DNA of 64,000 nucleotides from Amycolatopsis sp. 2-15 (GTDB lineage: Bacteria > Actinomycetota > Actinomycetes > Mycobacteriales > Pseudonocardiaceae). The notes under the pieces were generated by a model that was given only the letters and a program-made list of their open reading frames with translations, ran no database searches and was not told where the DNA came from. Location of the stretch: the NCBI RefSeq assembly GCF_030285625.1, contig NZ_CP127294.1:816001-880000 (forward strand). The letters are read 5' to 3'. Made by a program: the position numbers and the translations under genes. Shown piece after piece: positions 24,422-32,943 of the stretch (position 1 is the stretch's first letter; each line of letters begins with the position of its first letter).

Positions 24422-26038
24422 ATGTCCGTCACCACGCCTCCACGTCCGCCAGGGCCCCCCGGGCCACCGCCGCCCGGAGGACGTCCTCCGGGCCCGCCGC
24501 AGCGGCCGGGCAGAGCAGGCGGACCGGGTGGACCTGGTGGCGTTCCGGGCGGTCCTGGCGGCCCCGGCGGAGTCCCGCGTGGACCCGGTGGTCCGAGCGG
24601 CCCCGGTGGTCCCGGTCCCCGTGGCGGCGGCCCGGGCGGACCCGGTGGTCCTGGCGGACCCGGTGGTCCTGGCGGTCCTGGCGGTCCGGGGGGACCCGGC
24701 GGGCCTGGTGGACCTGGCGGCGGTTCCGGCGGTCCCGGTCCTGACGGCCCCGGTTCCGGTGGCTCGCCGCAGGGCGGTGGCACCGCGACCGCGACGCGCA
24801 TGGCCCCGCCTTCACGTCAGCGGTCCGGCGGCATCAACCTCGGCCCGCTGCCCGTGGCGAACCTCGTGCTCCTCGAGGTGGGTGTCGCGATCGGGCTCGT
24901 GCTGCTCGCCATCAACATGGAGCAGCTGAAGTACATCGCCATCGGCGTCGCGGCCGTTTTCCTCATCTTCGCGTTCCTGCGCTGGGGCGGGCGCTGGTTC
25001 ACCCAGTGGCTCGGCCTCACGCTGCGCTACCGCTTCCGTTCGCACGACCGCGTCGCGACCCCGCCGCCGCCCAGCAGCCTCGAAGAGCTGGCCGCGGAGA
25101 ACACCACGGTGACGGGTCCGGACGACGCGCGCGTGAACCTGCTGCGCCTGGCCGTGCCGGACCTCGTGGTGGCGCACGGCGTCGACCACGAGCGCCAGCA
25201 GGTCGGCCTCGCCTGGAACGACGGCACGTGGACGGCGGTGCTCCTCGTTGAGCCGACGCCCGCGCTGATCACCCAGGCCGGCGGCGCGCCGAGCCTGCCG
25301 CTGTCGGCGCTCGCGTCGTGCCTCGAGGACCGCGGTGTGGTGCTCGACTCGATCCAGATGATCTGGCACAGCTACCCGGGTTCCGCGGCGCTGCCGTCGG
25401 ACTCGCCGGCGCTCAGCTCGTACATGGAGGTGCTCGGCCCACTGCCCGCGGCGGCCCGGCGCACCACGTGGATCGCGATCCGTCTCGACCCGCGCCGCTG
25501 CCCGGAGGCGATCCGGGAACGCGGTGGCGGCGTCGTCGGCGCCCACCGCGCGCTGATCGGTGCGCTCTCGCGCGTGCGCAACGCGCTGGAGTCACAGGGC
25601 GTGCCGACGCGGCCGCTGGACCCGGACGAGCTGCTGCGCGCCAGCATCTCCGCCGCGGAGCTCACCGCCGTTGCGGGCTCGTCGACGAAGGTCGCGCTGC
25701 AGGAGAGCTGGACGGGCGTCACGGCGGCCGGCATCGGGCACTCCAGCTACGCGATCACGAGCTGGCCCAAGGGCAAGATCACCGGCAGCCTCGACGCGCT
25801 CACGAGCGTGCGCGCGCTGTCGGCCACGGTCGCCATGTCGATTTCGCCCGCCACGGACGAGGGCCGCATCGGCCTGCGCGGCGTGGTGCGCGTGAGCGCC
25901 CGCAACCCGCGTGAGCTCGAAGCCGCCGACCAGCGGCTCAAGTCCATTTCGGAGCGGCTCGACGTCGACCTGACGCCGTTGCGGGGCCTGCAGATCTCCG
26001 CGTTCGCCGCCACCCTGCCGATCGGAGGTACGGCATGA
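24422..26038 (+). CDS. eccE: EccE-like T7SS membrane protein with collagen-like N-terminus
   Basis: In this 538-residue protein residues ~7-120 are almost entirely Gly and Pro with runs of G-G-P-G and G-P-G-G. Two adjacent membrane helices follow (about 145-186, NLVLLEVGVAIGLVLLAIN and YIAIGVAAVFLIFAFL), then a cytosolic EccE-type domain of about 340 residues (W-L-G-L-T-L-R-Y-R-F-R onward). EccE sits at the outside of ESX membrane protomers; it is absent from M. tuberculosis ESX-4 but present in several other ESX-4 loci. The ATG start follows GAGGGGAAG and overlaps no other gene. Its stop overlaps the next start (ATGA). Confidence 0.85.
   Translation: MSVTTPPRPPGPPGPPPPGGRPPGPPQRPGRAGGPGGPGGVPGGPGGPGGVPRGPGGPSGPGGPGPRGGGPGGPGGPGGPGGPGGPGGPGGPGGPGGPGGGSGGPGPDGPGSGGSPQGGGTATATRMAPPSRQRSGGINLGPLPVANLVLLEVGVAIGLVLLAINMEQLKYIAIGVAAVFLIFAFLRWGGRWFTQWLGLTLRYRFRSHDRVATPPPPSSLEELAAENTTVTGPDDARVNLLRLAVPDLVVAHGVDHERQQVGLAWNDGTWTAVLLVEPTPALITQAGGAPSLPLSALASCLEDRGVVLDSIQMIWHSYPGSAALPSDSPALSSYMEVLGPLPAAARRTTWIAIRLDPRRCPEAIRERGGGVVGAHRALIGALSRVRNALESQGVPTRPLDPDELLRASISAAELTAVAGSSTKVALQESWTGVTAAGIGHSSYAITSWPKGKITGSLDALTSVRALSATVAMSISPATDEGRIGLRGVVRVSARNPRELEAADQRLKSISERLDVDLTPLRGLQISAFAATLPIGGTA
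24440..24783 (+). repeat. Gly-Pro (collagen-like) coding repeat
   Basis: A long run of GGTCCTGGCGGACCC-like units encodes Gly-Gly-Pro and Gly-Pro triplets at the eccE N-terminus. The units are imperfect but closely related, and the region is likely to vary in length between strains. Confidence 0.8.
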
Positions 26039-26754
26039 GCACCCGCCTTCGCGACGCCGGGCAGAACCCCGGCGTGGCCCCGGAGTTCACCGTCGACCCT
26101 GCGATGCTCGACGCGATCAGCCCCTCCGGCGACCGCGGCGGCATCGTCCTCGGCTCGGGCCTGAAGGGCGAACCGCTCACCATCTCCGCCCTGCGCTCCA
26201 CGCCGACGCGCATCGTGCTCGTGGGCGGGCTGTACCTGGCCCGTCAGGTGGCGCTGCGCGCGATGGCGGTGGGTGCGTGGGTGGTGGTGGCCACCGGGCG
26301 TCCCGCGGCCTGGCAGGTGCTCTCCCAGGCCGCCGGCAACCGCGACGGGCGACCCTCGCCCCTGGTGCAGATCCGGCGCCTGTCGCCGGTCGAGCTGCCG
26401 CGCCCGTCGGAGGACGCGCCCCTGCTCGTGGTCACCGACGGCGGCCCGACCCCGCAGGACCTCTTCCCGCCGCGTTCCCCGTGGCAGACGACCGTCTACG
26501 TCCTGCCCTACCTGCACCCGCAGGCCGGCGCGACGGCCAACGCCGCGGACCTCGTGCTGATGCAGCGCCTGCCCGCCGGCCAGGCCGAGCTGGCGGCCCG
26601 CATCTGGCGCCTGCCGCCGCAGATGATGCGCCAGCTGACCACCCTGAAGGACGACCAGGTCGTGGCCCTGGGCCGCAACCTGTGGCGCCCGCTGCGCCTG
26701 GTGACGACGCAGAAGGAACAGCAGCTGCTCGGCCCGGTGCGCCGGGGCGACTGA
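26035..26754 (+). CDS. Hypothetical protein co-translated with eccE
   Basis: The 239-residue protein has a central mixed alpha/beta region with TRIVLVGGLYLARQVALRAM and WVVVATGRPAAWQVL, resembling a degenerate nucleotide-binding or ATPase-like fold but without a Walker lysine. There is no signal peptide or membrane segment. Its ATG overlaps the eccE stop by 4 nt and it is the last gene before a terminator, so it should work with EccE, probably on the cytosolic face. The family is not recognised with confidence. Confidence 0.7.
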   Translation: MSTRLRDAGQNPGVAPEFTVDPAMLDAISPSGDRGGIVLGSGLKGEPLTISALRSTPTRIVLVGGLYLARQVALRAMAVGAWVVVATGRPAAWQVLSQAAGNRDGRPSPLVQIRRLSPVELPRPSEDAPLLVVTDGGPTPQDLFPPRSPWQTTVYVLPYLHPQAGATANAADLVLMQRLPAGQAELAARIWRLPPQMMRQLTTLKDDQVVALGRNLWRPLRLVTTQKEQQLLGPVRRGD

Positions 26755-26770
26755 GCCGGTTTCGCTTGGG

Positions 26771-26807
26771 GTGAAGGCCTTCTCGACGGTTTCGAGGAGG
26801 CCTTCAC
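26771..26807. terminator. Terminator after the eccE operon
   Basis: A 16-bp stem (GTGAAGGCCTTCTCGA with one G-T wobble) has a 5-nt loop and is followed on the plus strand by TGTTTTC. It also lies just past the stop of the convergent hydrolase gene and may serve both. Confidence 0.85.
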
Positions 26808-26812
26808 TGTTT

Positions 26813-27487
26813 TCAGATCAGGAGCTCGGCGACGGCGCCCGGGGCCTCCCGCATCGCATTGTGGGCGGTGGGGAGGTCATGGACGCGCCAGCCCGGATCG
26901 GCTTGGAGCCGCGCGCGGAGTCCGGCGAAGGGAGTGCGGTCTTCCCAGCCTGAGCAGTACACGAAATCGCGCCGGGGCACCCGATCGACGACGCCGGTGA
27001 GCCGGATCGTTTGCACCAGGGAGGCGAGGGGGTGCGGACGGCGGCGGGGATCGCCGCCGTGCGGGCCGCGGGACGGCGGCCGGACGGCGCGGCCCGTGTC
27101 AGCCGCACCGGCCACGAACGACTGCCGGTACGCCTCGGTGGTCAACGACCAGCACGACTCGCCGTCGCGCGGAACGTACGCGTCGAGGTGAACCAGACGG
27201 GAGACACGGCCGCCCGCGCGGTCTGCGGCGGCCGAGATCACCATCCCGCCGTAGCTGTGGCCGACCAGCGTCGCGTCGGTGATCCGCGCGCGATCCAGGA
27301 GGCTCACGACGTCGTCGGCGTGGGTGTCGAGGTTGGCGCTCGCAACCGTCGCATCGTCATCGTTGGGCCGCAGTCCCGTGAGGGTCAGGGCGTGGACGGT
27401 GTGACCGGCCCGCTCCAGCAGCGGGATGACCGACTCGAACGCCCAGGAACCGTGCCACGCACCGGGCACGAGGACGAACGTCGCCAT
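26813..27487 (-). CDS. Alpha/beta-hydrolase family protein
   Basis: The 224-residue enzyme begins FVLVPGAWHGSWAFESVIPLL, the usual oxyanion-hole region of this family. It has the nucleophile elbow GHSYGG (Ser about residue 81) and a C-terminal P-T-A-H-N-A-M with the likely catalytic His. The ATG at 27487 is set by AAGGAG seven bases upstream; the longer in-frame start has no such site. The substrate cannot be told; close relatives are annotated as esterases. It stands alone, convergent with the eccE operon, and is probably unrelated to secretion. Confidence 0.8.
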   Translation of the reverse strand: MATFVLVPGAWHGSWAFESVIPLLERAGHTVHALTLTGLRPNDDDATVASANLDTHADDVVSLLDRARITDATLVGHSYGGMVISAAADRAGGRVSRLVHLDAYVPRDGESCWSLTTEAYRQSFVAGAADTGRAVRPPSRGPHGGDPRRRPHPLASLVQTIRLTGVVDRVPRRDFVYCSGWEDRTPFAGLRARLQADPGWRVHDLPTAHNAMREAPGAVAELLI

Positions 27488-27608
27488 GGCAAATCTCCTT
27501 CTCGGCTCGCGATGGAGGACCACACCAGGTCATCACGCCCACGGCGTGGCTCACCACCGATACGCCGCCCCTTGATGCCGGTTCGCCGCCATCGGCCGTG
27601 CGCTACAG

Positions 27609-28247
27609 CTAGCGGCGGGCCAGCAGGTGCGCGTCGAGGAAACCCCGCTCGGATCGCGGGTCGTGGACGAGGCGGGCGGACTCGGCGAGGCCGGCGGTGG
27701 TGAGCAGGTCGGCGAAGTGGTCCACCGGCCAGCTGTAGGCGGGCGCGACCTTGTGGTCGAAGCGGACCGGCTCCGGGGCGTCGGTCGCGAAGAATGAGAC
27801 CAGCGCCAGGCCGCCGGGGGCCAGGACGCGCGTCAGCTCGGCGAGCAGCGCGGGCAGTTCCGGCGGCGGGGTGTGGATCAGCGAGTAGTGGGCCACCACA
27901 CCGCCGAGGGAGCCGTCCTCGAGCGGCAGGGCTTCCGTGCGCGCCTCGTCGAAGCGCAGGGCCGGGAAGGACTTCCGGGCGTGCTCGACCATGCCCGGCG
28001 AAAGGTCGAGGCCGCGGGCGGCCAGGCCCCGGTCGGCCAGAAACGCGGTGATGTGCCCGGGGCCGCAGCCGATGTCGGCCACCTGCGAATTCTCCGTCGC
28101 GGCTACCAGGTCGGCGAACGTGCGGACCATGGTCCGAGTGAACGGCATCGTCTCCAGCTGCCGGTCGGCGAAGAGCGACGCGTACAGCTCGACGACGCCG
28201 TCGTAGGCCGCCCTGGTCTGGTCCTGGTGCTCTGCCGTGTCTCCCAC
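27609..28247 (-). CDS. SAM-dependent class I methyltransferase
   Basis: This 212-residue protein has the SAM-binding motif I VADIGCGPGHITAFLADRG, then an acidic residue at the next strand (GLDLSPGM), motif II near EALPLEDGSLGGVVAHYSL and motif III near LTRVLAPGGLALVSFF. This is the common small-molecule methyltransferase fold (methyltransf_11/25 type); the substrate is unknown. The likely start is the GTG at 28247, 11 nt after the truA stop, with a weak binding site, so translation may depend on coupling to truA. Open sequence upstream in this frame lies inside truA and is not used. Confidence 0.8.
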   Translation of the reverse strand: MGDTAEHQDQTRAAYDGVVELYASLFADRQLETMPFTRTMVRTFADLVAATENSQVADIGCGPGHITAFLADRGLAARGLDLSPGMVEHARKSFPALRFDEARTEALPLEDGSLGGVVAHYSLIHTPPPELPALLAELTRVLAPGGLALVSFFATDAPEPVRFDHKVAPAYSWPVDHFADLLTTAGLAESARLVHDPRSERGFLDAHLLARR

Positions 28248-28258
28248 GCGGAGAGAAG

Positions 28259-29164
28259 CTACAGGTCCTCGGCGGAGCGGACGTTGCGCGTCTGCTCGGC
28301 GCGCGCGGCGAGTTCCGCGTCCGGCGGGTAGTCCACGGCGGTGAGCGTGAGGCCGTGGGCCGGGGCGACGGCGCTGTCCCGCGTGCCGCTGGAAAGGACC
28401 TCGGCGGGCCAGGAGCGGGAGCGGCGGCCGTCGCCGACCATCAGCAGCACGCCGACGAGGCTGCGGACCATGGAGTGGCAGAAGGCGTCGGCGGACACCC
28501 GGACTTCCAGCAGGTGCTCGTCGAGCCGGGTCCACTCCAGCTGCTGCAGCTCGCGGATCGTGGTGCCGCCCTCGCGCTGCTTGCAGTAAGCGGCGAAGTC
28601 CTGCAGGCCCAGCAGGTCCGCGGCGGCCTCGTTCATGGCGTCCGTCGACAGTGGCCGACCCCAGGCGAGGGTTTCGTTGCGGCGCAGCGGATCGACGCCC
28701 CACGGCGCATCCGAGACGCGGTAGCGGTAGTGGCGGCGGATGGCCGAGAAGCGGGCATCGAAGCCCGCCGGGGCGATACGGGCACCCAGCACGCGCACGT
28801 CGGCGGGCATCAGCTTGTTCCAGCGGCCCGTCATGCGCGTCAGGTCCGGGATGCCGTGCGCGTCAACCGGCACACGGCCGGGAGCGCTCGGCTCCAGTGG
28901 GACGACGTCGACGTGCACGACCTGACCCGTCGCGTGCACTCCGGCGTCCGTGCGGCCGGCGACGACCACGGACTTCGGCACGGACGCGCCCGGTGGCTGA
29001 CGCTGCAGGGCCGCTTCCAGCTCGGCCTGCACCGTGCGCCGGCCCGGCTGACGAGCCCAGCCCGAGAAGTCCGTGCCGTCGTAGGAGACGTCCAGACGCA
29101 GACGAACGAGCCCGCCCTCCCCGGAGGGAGTGGCGGGCTCGTCCGGTGTCGACTGTGCCGTCAG
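28259..29164 (-). CDS. truA: tRNA pseudouridine(38-40) synthase
   Basis: This enzyme makes pseudouridine at positions 38-40 of tRNA anticodon arms. The catalytic Asp is in VVAGRTDAGVHATGQV; FDARFSAIRRHYRYR and FCHSMVRSLVGVLLMVGDG are further family blocks. The conserved N-terminus (VRLRLDVSYDGTDFSGWARQ) is encoded at about 29030-29108, upstream of the first ATG/GTG/TTG in frame (a GTG at 29032), so that GTG cannot be the true start. The best candidate is a CTG at 29164, 4 nt after the rplQ stop, with AAGGA eight bases upstream; it gives 301 residues. The gene is last in the alpha operon and lies upstream of the methyltransferase. Confidence 0.93.
   Translation of the reverse strand: MTAQSTPDEPATPSGEGGLVRLRLDVSYDGTDFSGWARQPGRRTVQAELEAALQRQPPGASVPKSVVVAGRTDAGVHATGQVVHVDVVPLEPSAPGRVPVDAHGIPDLTRMTGRWNKLMPADVRVLGARIAPAGFDARFSAIRRHYRYRVSDAPWGVDPLRRNETLAWGRPLSTDAMNEAAADLLGLQDFAAYCKQREGGTTIRELQQLEWTRLDEHLLEVRVSADAFCHSMVRSLVGVLLMVGDGRRSRSWPAEVLSSGTRDSAVAPAHGLTLTAVDYPPDAELAARAEQTRNVRSAEDL
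29107..29141 (-). promoter_or_regulatory. Stem-loop between rplQ and the conserved truA core (attenuator-like)
   Basis: Outer arms CGAGCCCGCC / GGCGGGCTCG (10 bp) and inner arms CTCCC / GGGAG (5 bp), separated by a single bulged T, form a strong hairpin with a 4-nt loop. It lies 28 nt after the rplQ stop and inside the proposed CTG-initiated truA leader. There is no T-run after it, so read-through or mRNA processing is more likely than full termination. Confidence 0.6.
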
Positions 29165-29168
29165 GACT

Positions 29169-29735
29169 TCAGTCCTTCTTGGCGTCCGCGTCGTCGGCGG
29201 CAGCCTCGTCCGCAGCGACCTCAGCGGTCTCGGCGGTCTCCTCGGCCGGAGCCTCGGTGGCGGCCTCTTCGGCGACGGCTTCGTCAGCAGTGGTCTCTTC
29301 GACCACGGCGGTCTCAGCCGGCTTCTCGTCCTTCGCGAACTTCGTGTTGCGAGCCCGCTCGGCTTCCGACGTCACGGTCTTCTCCGCGACCAGTTCGATG
29401 ACGGCCATGGCGGCGTTGTCGCCCTTGCGCGGCATCGTCTTGGTGATGCGGGTGTAACCGCCGGCGCGCTCCGCGAAGTGCGGACCGATCTCGGCGAAGA
29501 GCTTGTGCACGACGTCCTTGTCACGCACGACCTTCTGCACCTGGCGACGGTTGTGCAGGTCGCCCCGCTTCGCCTTGGTGATCAGCTTCTCGGCCAGCGG
29601 GCGCACCCGGCGGGCCTTCGCCTCGGTCGTGGTGATCTTGCCGTGCTCGAACAGCTGCGTGGCCAGGTTGGCCAGGATCAGCCGCTCGTGCGCGGACGAC
29701 CCGCCGAGCCGGGCTCCCTTGGTAGGGGTGGGCAT
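29169..29735 (-). CDS. rplQ: 50S ribosomal protein L17
   Basis: This 188-residue protein has the L17 core in residues 1-120 ([20 protein letters not shown], then [17 protein letters not shown]). A tail of roughly 65 residues follows that is almost only Ala, Glu, Thr, Val and Asp, ending DDADAKKD. Typical L17 is about 120-130 residues, so the acidic tail is an addition. It follows rpoA by 43 nt. Confidence 0.96.
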   Translation of the reverse strand: MPTPTKGARLGGSSAHERLILANLATQLFEHGKITTTEAKARRVRPLAEKLITKAKRGDLHNRRQVQKVVRDKDVVHKLFAEIGPHFAERAGGYTRITKTMPRKGDNAAMAVIELVAEKTVTSEAERARNTKFAKDEKPAETAVVEETTADEAVAEEAATEAPAEETAETAEVAADEAAADDADAKKD

Positions 29736-29778
29736 TGGTTCTCCTAGTTCAGCTGCACAGCTCCAGGCCTACGCGGCC

Positions 29779-30852
29779 TTACAGCTGCTCCGTCTCTGCG
29801 TAGTCCTGGCCATCGTCGTGGCCCTCGTCCGAAATCCCGCCACCGATGCCGGCGACGCTTCCCGACCAGCCCTCACCGTCGTAGCTGGAGGCAGCCGCGG
29901 TCGGGTCGAACCCGGGCGGGCTGTCCTTGAGCGCCAGGCCGAGACCGACCAGCTTCAGCTTGACCTCGTCGATCGACTTCGCACCGAAGTTGCGGATGTC
30001 GAGCAGGTCCGCCTCGCTGCGCGAGACGAGCTCGCCCACCGTGTGGATGCCTTCGCGCTTCAGGCAGTTGTACGACCGGACGGTGAGGTCCAGGTCCTCG
30101 ATCGGCATCGCGTAGGCGGCGATGGTGTCCGCTTCCTGCGGCGACGGGCCGATCTCGATGCCCTCGGCGTCGACGTTCAGCTCGCGAGCGAGACCGAACA
30201 GCTCCACCAGCGTCTTGCCCGCCGAGGCGACCGCGTCGCGCGGCGTGATCGACGGCTTGGTCTCGACGTCCAGGATCAGCTTGTCGAAGTCGGTGCGCTG
30301 CTCGACGCGAGTGGCCTCGACCTTGTACGTCACCTTCAGCACCGGCGAGTAGATCGAGTCGACCGGGATGCGGCCGATCTCGGCGCCGGCCTGCTTGTTC
30401 TGCAGGGCCGGAACGTAACCGCGGCCGCGCTCGACGACGAGCTCGATCTCGAGCTTGCCCTTGCCGTTCAGGGCCGCGATGTGAAGGTCCGGGTTGTGCA
30501 CGGTGACGCCGGCCGGGGGCACGATGTCGGCAGCCGTGACCTCACCGGGGCCCTGCTTGCGCAGGTACATGGTGACCGGCTCGTCCTCTTCCGAGGACAC
30601 CACGAGCTCCTTGAGGTTCAGGATGATGTCGGTGACGTCTTCCTTCACCCCCGGAACGGTGGTGAACTCGTGCAGCACGCCGTCGATGCGGATGCTCGTC
30701 ACGGCCGCGCCCGGAATGGACGACAGCAGCGTGCGCCGCAGCGAGTTGCCGAGCGTGTAGCCGAAGCCGGGCTCCAGCGGTTCGATGGTGAACCGGGAGC
30801 GGGTCTCGTTGACCGTCTCTTCGCCGAGAGCCGGCCGCTGGGAAATCAGCAT
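29779..30852 (-). CDS. rpoA: DNA-directed RNA polymerase alpha subunit
   Basis: This 357-residue subunit has an N-terminal dimerisation and assembly domain (about 1-230, with [20 protein letters not shown]) and a C-terminal DNA- and activator-binding domain (about 250-320, with LGARELN-type and [20 protein letters not shown]). A disordered acidic tail follows. The ATG at 30852 begins the conserved [14 protein letters not shown] lies upstream. Longer in-frame starts are rejected. It lies 118 nt after rpsD. Confidence 0.97.
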   Translation of the reverse strand: MLISQRPALGEETVNETRSRFTIEPLEPGFGYTLGNSLRRTLLSSIPGAAVTSIRIDGVLHEFTTVPGVKEDVTDIILNLKELVVSSEEDEPVTMYLRKQGPGEVTAADIVPPAGVTVHNPDLHIAALNGKGKLEIELVVERGRGYVPALQNKQAGAEIGRIPVDSIYSPVLKVTYKVEATRVEQRTDFDKLILDVETKPSITPRDAVASAGKTLVELFGLARELNVDAEGIEIGPSPQEADTIAAYAMPIEDLDLTVRSYNCLKREGIHTVGELVSRSEADLLDIRNFGAKSIDEVKLKLVGLGLALKDSPPGFDPTAAASSYDGEGWSGSVAGIGGGISDEGHDDGQDYAETEQL

Positions 30853-30970
30853 TTTTCCTAATTCCTTTCCAGACGACGCCCGCCATATGACGTCGAAGGG
30901 ATGGCGCGGCGGCGGCGCACCTGTTGCGCCGCCGCCCATATCCGGACCAGGCACGAGGCCTGGGCACGGA

Positions 30971-31576
30971 TTACTTCGAGTAGAGCTCGACGATCAGCTG
31001 TTCCTGGACCGGAACGTCGATCTGCGCGCGCTCCGGCAGCTGGTGGACCAGCACGCGGAGGTTGGACTGGACGACCTGCAGCCACGCCGGGATGGGGCGC
31101 TCGCCGAAGGACTCCTTCGCCACCACGAAGGGCAGCATCGCGAACGACTTCGGCCGCACGTCGATGATGTCCCACTTGGAGACCTGGAAGGACGGGACGT
31201 TGACCTTGACGCCGTTGACCAGGAAGTGGCCGTGGCTCACCAGCTGACGCGCCTGACGGCGGGTGCGGGCGATGCCGGCGCGGTAGATCACGTTGTCCAG
31301 CCGGGACTCGAGGATCTGCAGCAGGTTCTCACCGGTCTTACCCGGACGCCGCACGGCTTCCTTGTAGTACCGGACGAACTGGCGCTCGAGAACGCCGTAG
31401 GTGTAGCGAGCCTTCTGCTTCTCCTGCGACTGCAGGAGGTACTCGGACTCCTTGATGCGCCCGCGGCCGTGCTGGCCCGGCGGGTAGGGGCGACGCTCGA
31501 AAGCCTGGTCGCCGCCGATGAGGTCAACCTTGAGGCGACGCGAAATACGCGTCGCGGGGCCGGTGTAACGAGCCAT
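30971..31576 (-). CDS. rpsD: 30S ribosomal protein S4
   Basis: This 201-residue primary 16S rRNA-binding protein has the N-terminal [19 protein letters not shown] (no zinc cysteines, so the C-minus form) and the S4 RNA-binding domain ([31 protein letters not shown] region, about 91-150). In E. coli S4 represses its own alpha operon; whether it does here cannot be seen. Confidence 0.97.
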   Translation of the reverse strand: MARYTGPATRISRRLKVDLIGGDQAFERRPYPPGQHGRGRIKESEYLLQSQEKQKARYTYGVLERQFVRYYKEAVRRPGKTGENLLQILESRLDNVIYRAGIARTRRQARQLVSHGHFLVNGVKVNVPSFQVSKWDIIDVRPKSFAMLPFVVAKESFGERPIPAWLQVVQSNLRVLVHQLPERAQIDVPVQEQLIVELYSK

Positions 31577-31599
31577 TTCTTCTTACTCCTCCCCGTTCC

Positions 31600-32007
31600 T
31601 CAGACCCGGCGCCGCTTGGGCGGGCGGCAGCCGTTGTGAGGCTGCGGGGTCACGTCCTGGATGGTGCCGACCTCGAGACCGGCGGCCTGCAGCGAGCGGA
31701 TCGCCGTCTCGCGGCCCGAACCCGGGCCCTTCACGAAGACGTCGACCTTCTTCATGCCGTGCTCGGCAGCCTTGCGGGCAGCGTTCTCGGCGGCCATCTG
31801 CGCGGCGAACGGGGTGGACTTACGCGAGCCCTTGAAGCCCACGTGACCACTCGACGCCCACGCGATCACGGCGCCCGTGGGGTCCGTGATCGAGACGATG
31901 GTGTTGTTGAACGTGCTCTTGATGTGCGCGTGACCGTGCGCGACGTTCTTCTTTTCCTTGCGGCGGACCTTCTTGGCCCCCGCCGCAGTACGAGACTTCG
32001 GTGGCAT
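31600..32007 (-). CDS. rpsK: 30S ribosomal protein S11
   Basis: The 135-residue product has a basic start ([20 protein letters not shown]), the core [19 protein letters not shown], and the C-terminal [18 protein letters not shown] that is almost universal in S11. It helps form the platform next to the mRNA exit. A GGAG site precedes the ATG. The gene starts 18 nt after the small unknown ORF. Confidence 0.97.
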   Translation of the reverse strand: MPPKSRTAAGAKKVRRKEKKNVAHGHAHIKSTFNNTIVSITDPTGAVIAWASSGHVGFKGSRKSTPFAAQMAAENAARKAAEHGMKKVDVFVKGPGSGRETAIRSLQAAGLEVGTIQDVTPQPHNGCRPPKRRRV

Positions 32008-32025
32008 GTTCTGAGGGTTCTCCTG

Positions 32026-32211
32026 TTAGCGCGCGTTCTCTTGGTGAGCGGCAACCGCTTCGGCCTGACCGCGTCGGATGATCGATCCGGCGTCGGTGTA
32101 CAGGTTCCGCAGCGCCATCGGGCGGGCGTAGAGCGCCTTGGGCGAGACACAAGCCGTGCCGCGACGGTTCCCGCCGCCCATCTGCACGACCTTCTTGCCC
32201 TTGACGCTCAC
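32026..32211 (-). CDS. Candidate small unknown protein between rpsM and rpsK
   Basis: This 61-codon frame starts with a GTG that overlaps the rpsM stop (GTGA) and ends 18 nt before rpsK. Counting its codons by position gives about 69%, 52% and 84% G+C, the high-low-high pattern of a translated actinobacterial gene. The peptide is basic with one Cys ([20 protein letters not shown], then [20 protein letters not shown]). rpsM and rpsK are normally separated by only a short spacer, so this fills an unusual 200-nt gap. No known ribosomal or other family is recognised. Translational coupling would make it abundant if real. Confidence 0.55.
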   Translation of the reverse strand: MSVKGKKVVQMGGGNRRGTACVSPKALYARPMALRNLYTDAGSIIRRGQAEAVAAHQENAR

Positions 32212-32588
32212 TTCTTGCCAGCCTTCTTCTTGCCGGCGACCGTCTTCTTCGGACCCTTGCGGGTGCGGGCGTTGGTCTTGGTCCGCTGACCGCGGACGGG
32301 CAGACCACGACGCCAGCGCAGGCCCTGGTAGGTGCCGATCTCGATCTTGCGACGGATGTCGGCGTTCACCTCGCGACGCAGGTCACCCTCGACCTTGAAG
32401 TGCTCGTCGATGTAGTCACGAAGCTTGATGAGGTCCTCATCGCTGAGGTCCTTCACGCGGGTGTCCGCGTTGAGCTCGGCAGCAACGATCATCTGCTTCG
32501 AGCGCGTACGGCCGATGCCGTAGATGTAGGTCAGCGCGATCTCCAACCGCTTTTCGCGGGGGAGGTCTACGCCAGCGAGTCGTGCCAT
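32208..32588 (-). CDS. rpsM: 30S ribosomal protein S13
   Basis: This 126-residue head protein of the small subunit contacts the large subunit and P-site tRNA. Its sequence [34 protein letters not shown] and the [20 protein letters not shown] tail are diagnostic. The stop overlaps the GTG of the following small ORF. Some 204 nt separate it from rpmJ upstream. Confidence 0.97.
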   Translation of the reverse strand: MARLAGVDLPREKRLEIALTYIYGIGRTRSKQMIVAAELNADTRVKDLSDEDLIKLRDYIDEHFKVEGDLRREVNADIRRKIEIGTYQGLRWRRGLPVRGQRTKTNARTRKGPKKTVAGKKKAGKK

Positions 32589-32792
32589 GGGCGCTGTAGC
32601 TCCTTCTTCGATTTCGTCTTCAGGTCTTCTCCCCGTCCGGTTCCGGAACCGACTCGCCTGTCGTGCCCGCGGCTTGCGCTGCGGGTGTCCCGGCCCCGGC
32701 CTGAAGTCCGGGGGTGAACCGGACCGCTCACGCGGCCCGGCAGGTGCGGGGAGGGTGTGTAGCCGTCAATCCACTCTGCTGGAGTGCGGTGC

Positions 32793-32906
32793 TCAGCCCT
32801 GACGCTGCTTGTGACGCAGGTTCTCGCAGATCACCATGATCCGGCCGTGGCGGCGGATCACCTTGCACTTGTCGCAGATCTTCTTGACGCTCGGCTGGAC
32901 CTTCAC
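32793..32906 (-). CDS. rpmJ: 50S ribosomal protein L36 (zinc form)
   Basis: Only 37 residues: [20 protein letters not shown] continuing to H-K-Q-R-Q-G. It has the C-x-x-C, C and H zinc ligands, so this is the C-plus form. The GTG at 32906 follows a GGAGA site. It lies 37 nt after infA, as in other actinobacterial alpha operons. Confidence 0.96.
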   Translation of the reverse strand: MKVQPSVKKICDKCKVIRRHGRIMVICENLRHKQRQG

Positions 32907-32943
32907 GTCTCCGACTCTCCTGCTTCTTCTCAGCTCTTCGTGA

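Noticed and set aside
24349..24801. Minus-strand Gly/Pro-rich frame opposite the EccE arm
   Set aside because: The same repeat reads as Gly/Pro on both strands; only the plus strand continues into EccE.
25798..25830. EccE residues K-I-T-G-S-L-D-A as a copy of the RISGSLDD tail
   Set aside because: It is internal, not C-terminal, and matches only by a few common residues.
32589..32792. Possible small ORF or promoter between rpmJ and rpsM, with the palindrome CGGTTCCGGAACCG
   Set aside because: No start with a binding site gives a peptide of coding character, and TTGACG here lacks a -10 at the right distance. The palindrome alone is not enough to call a site.
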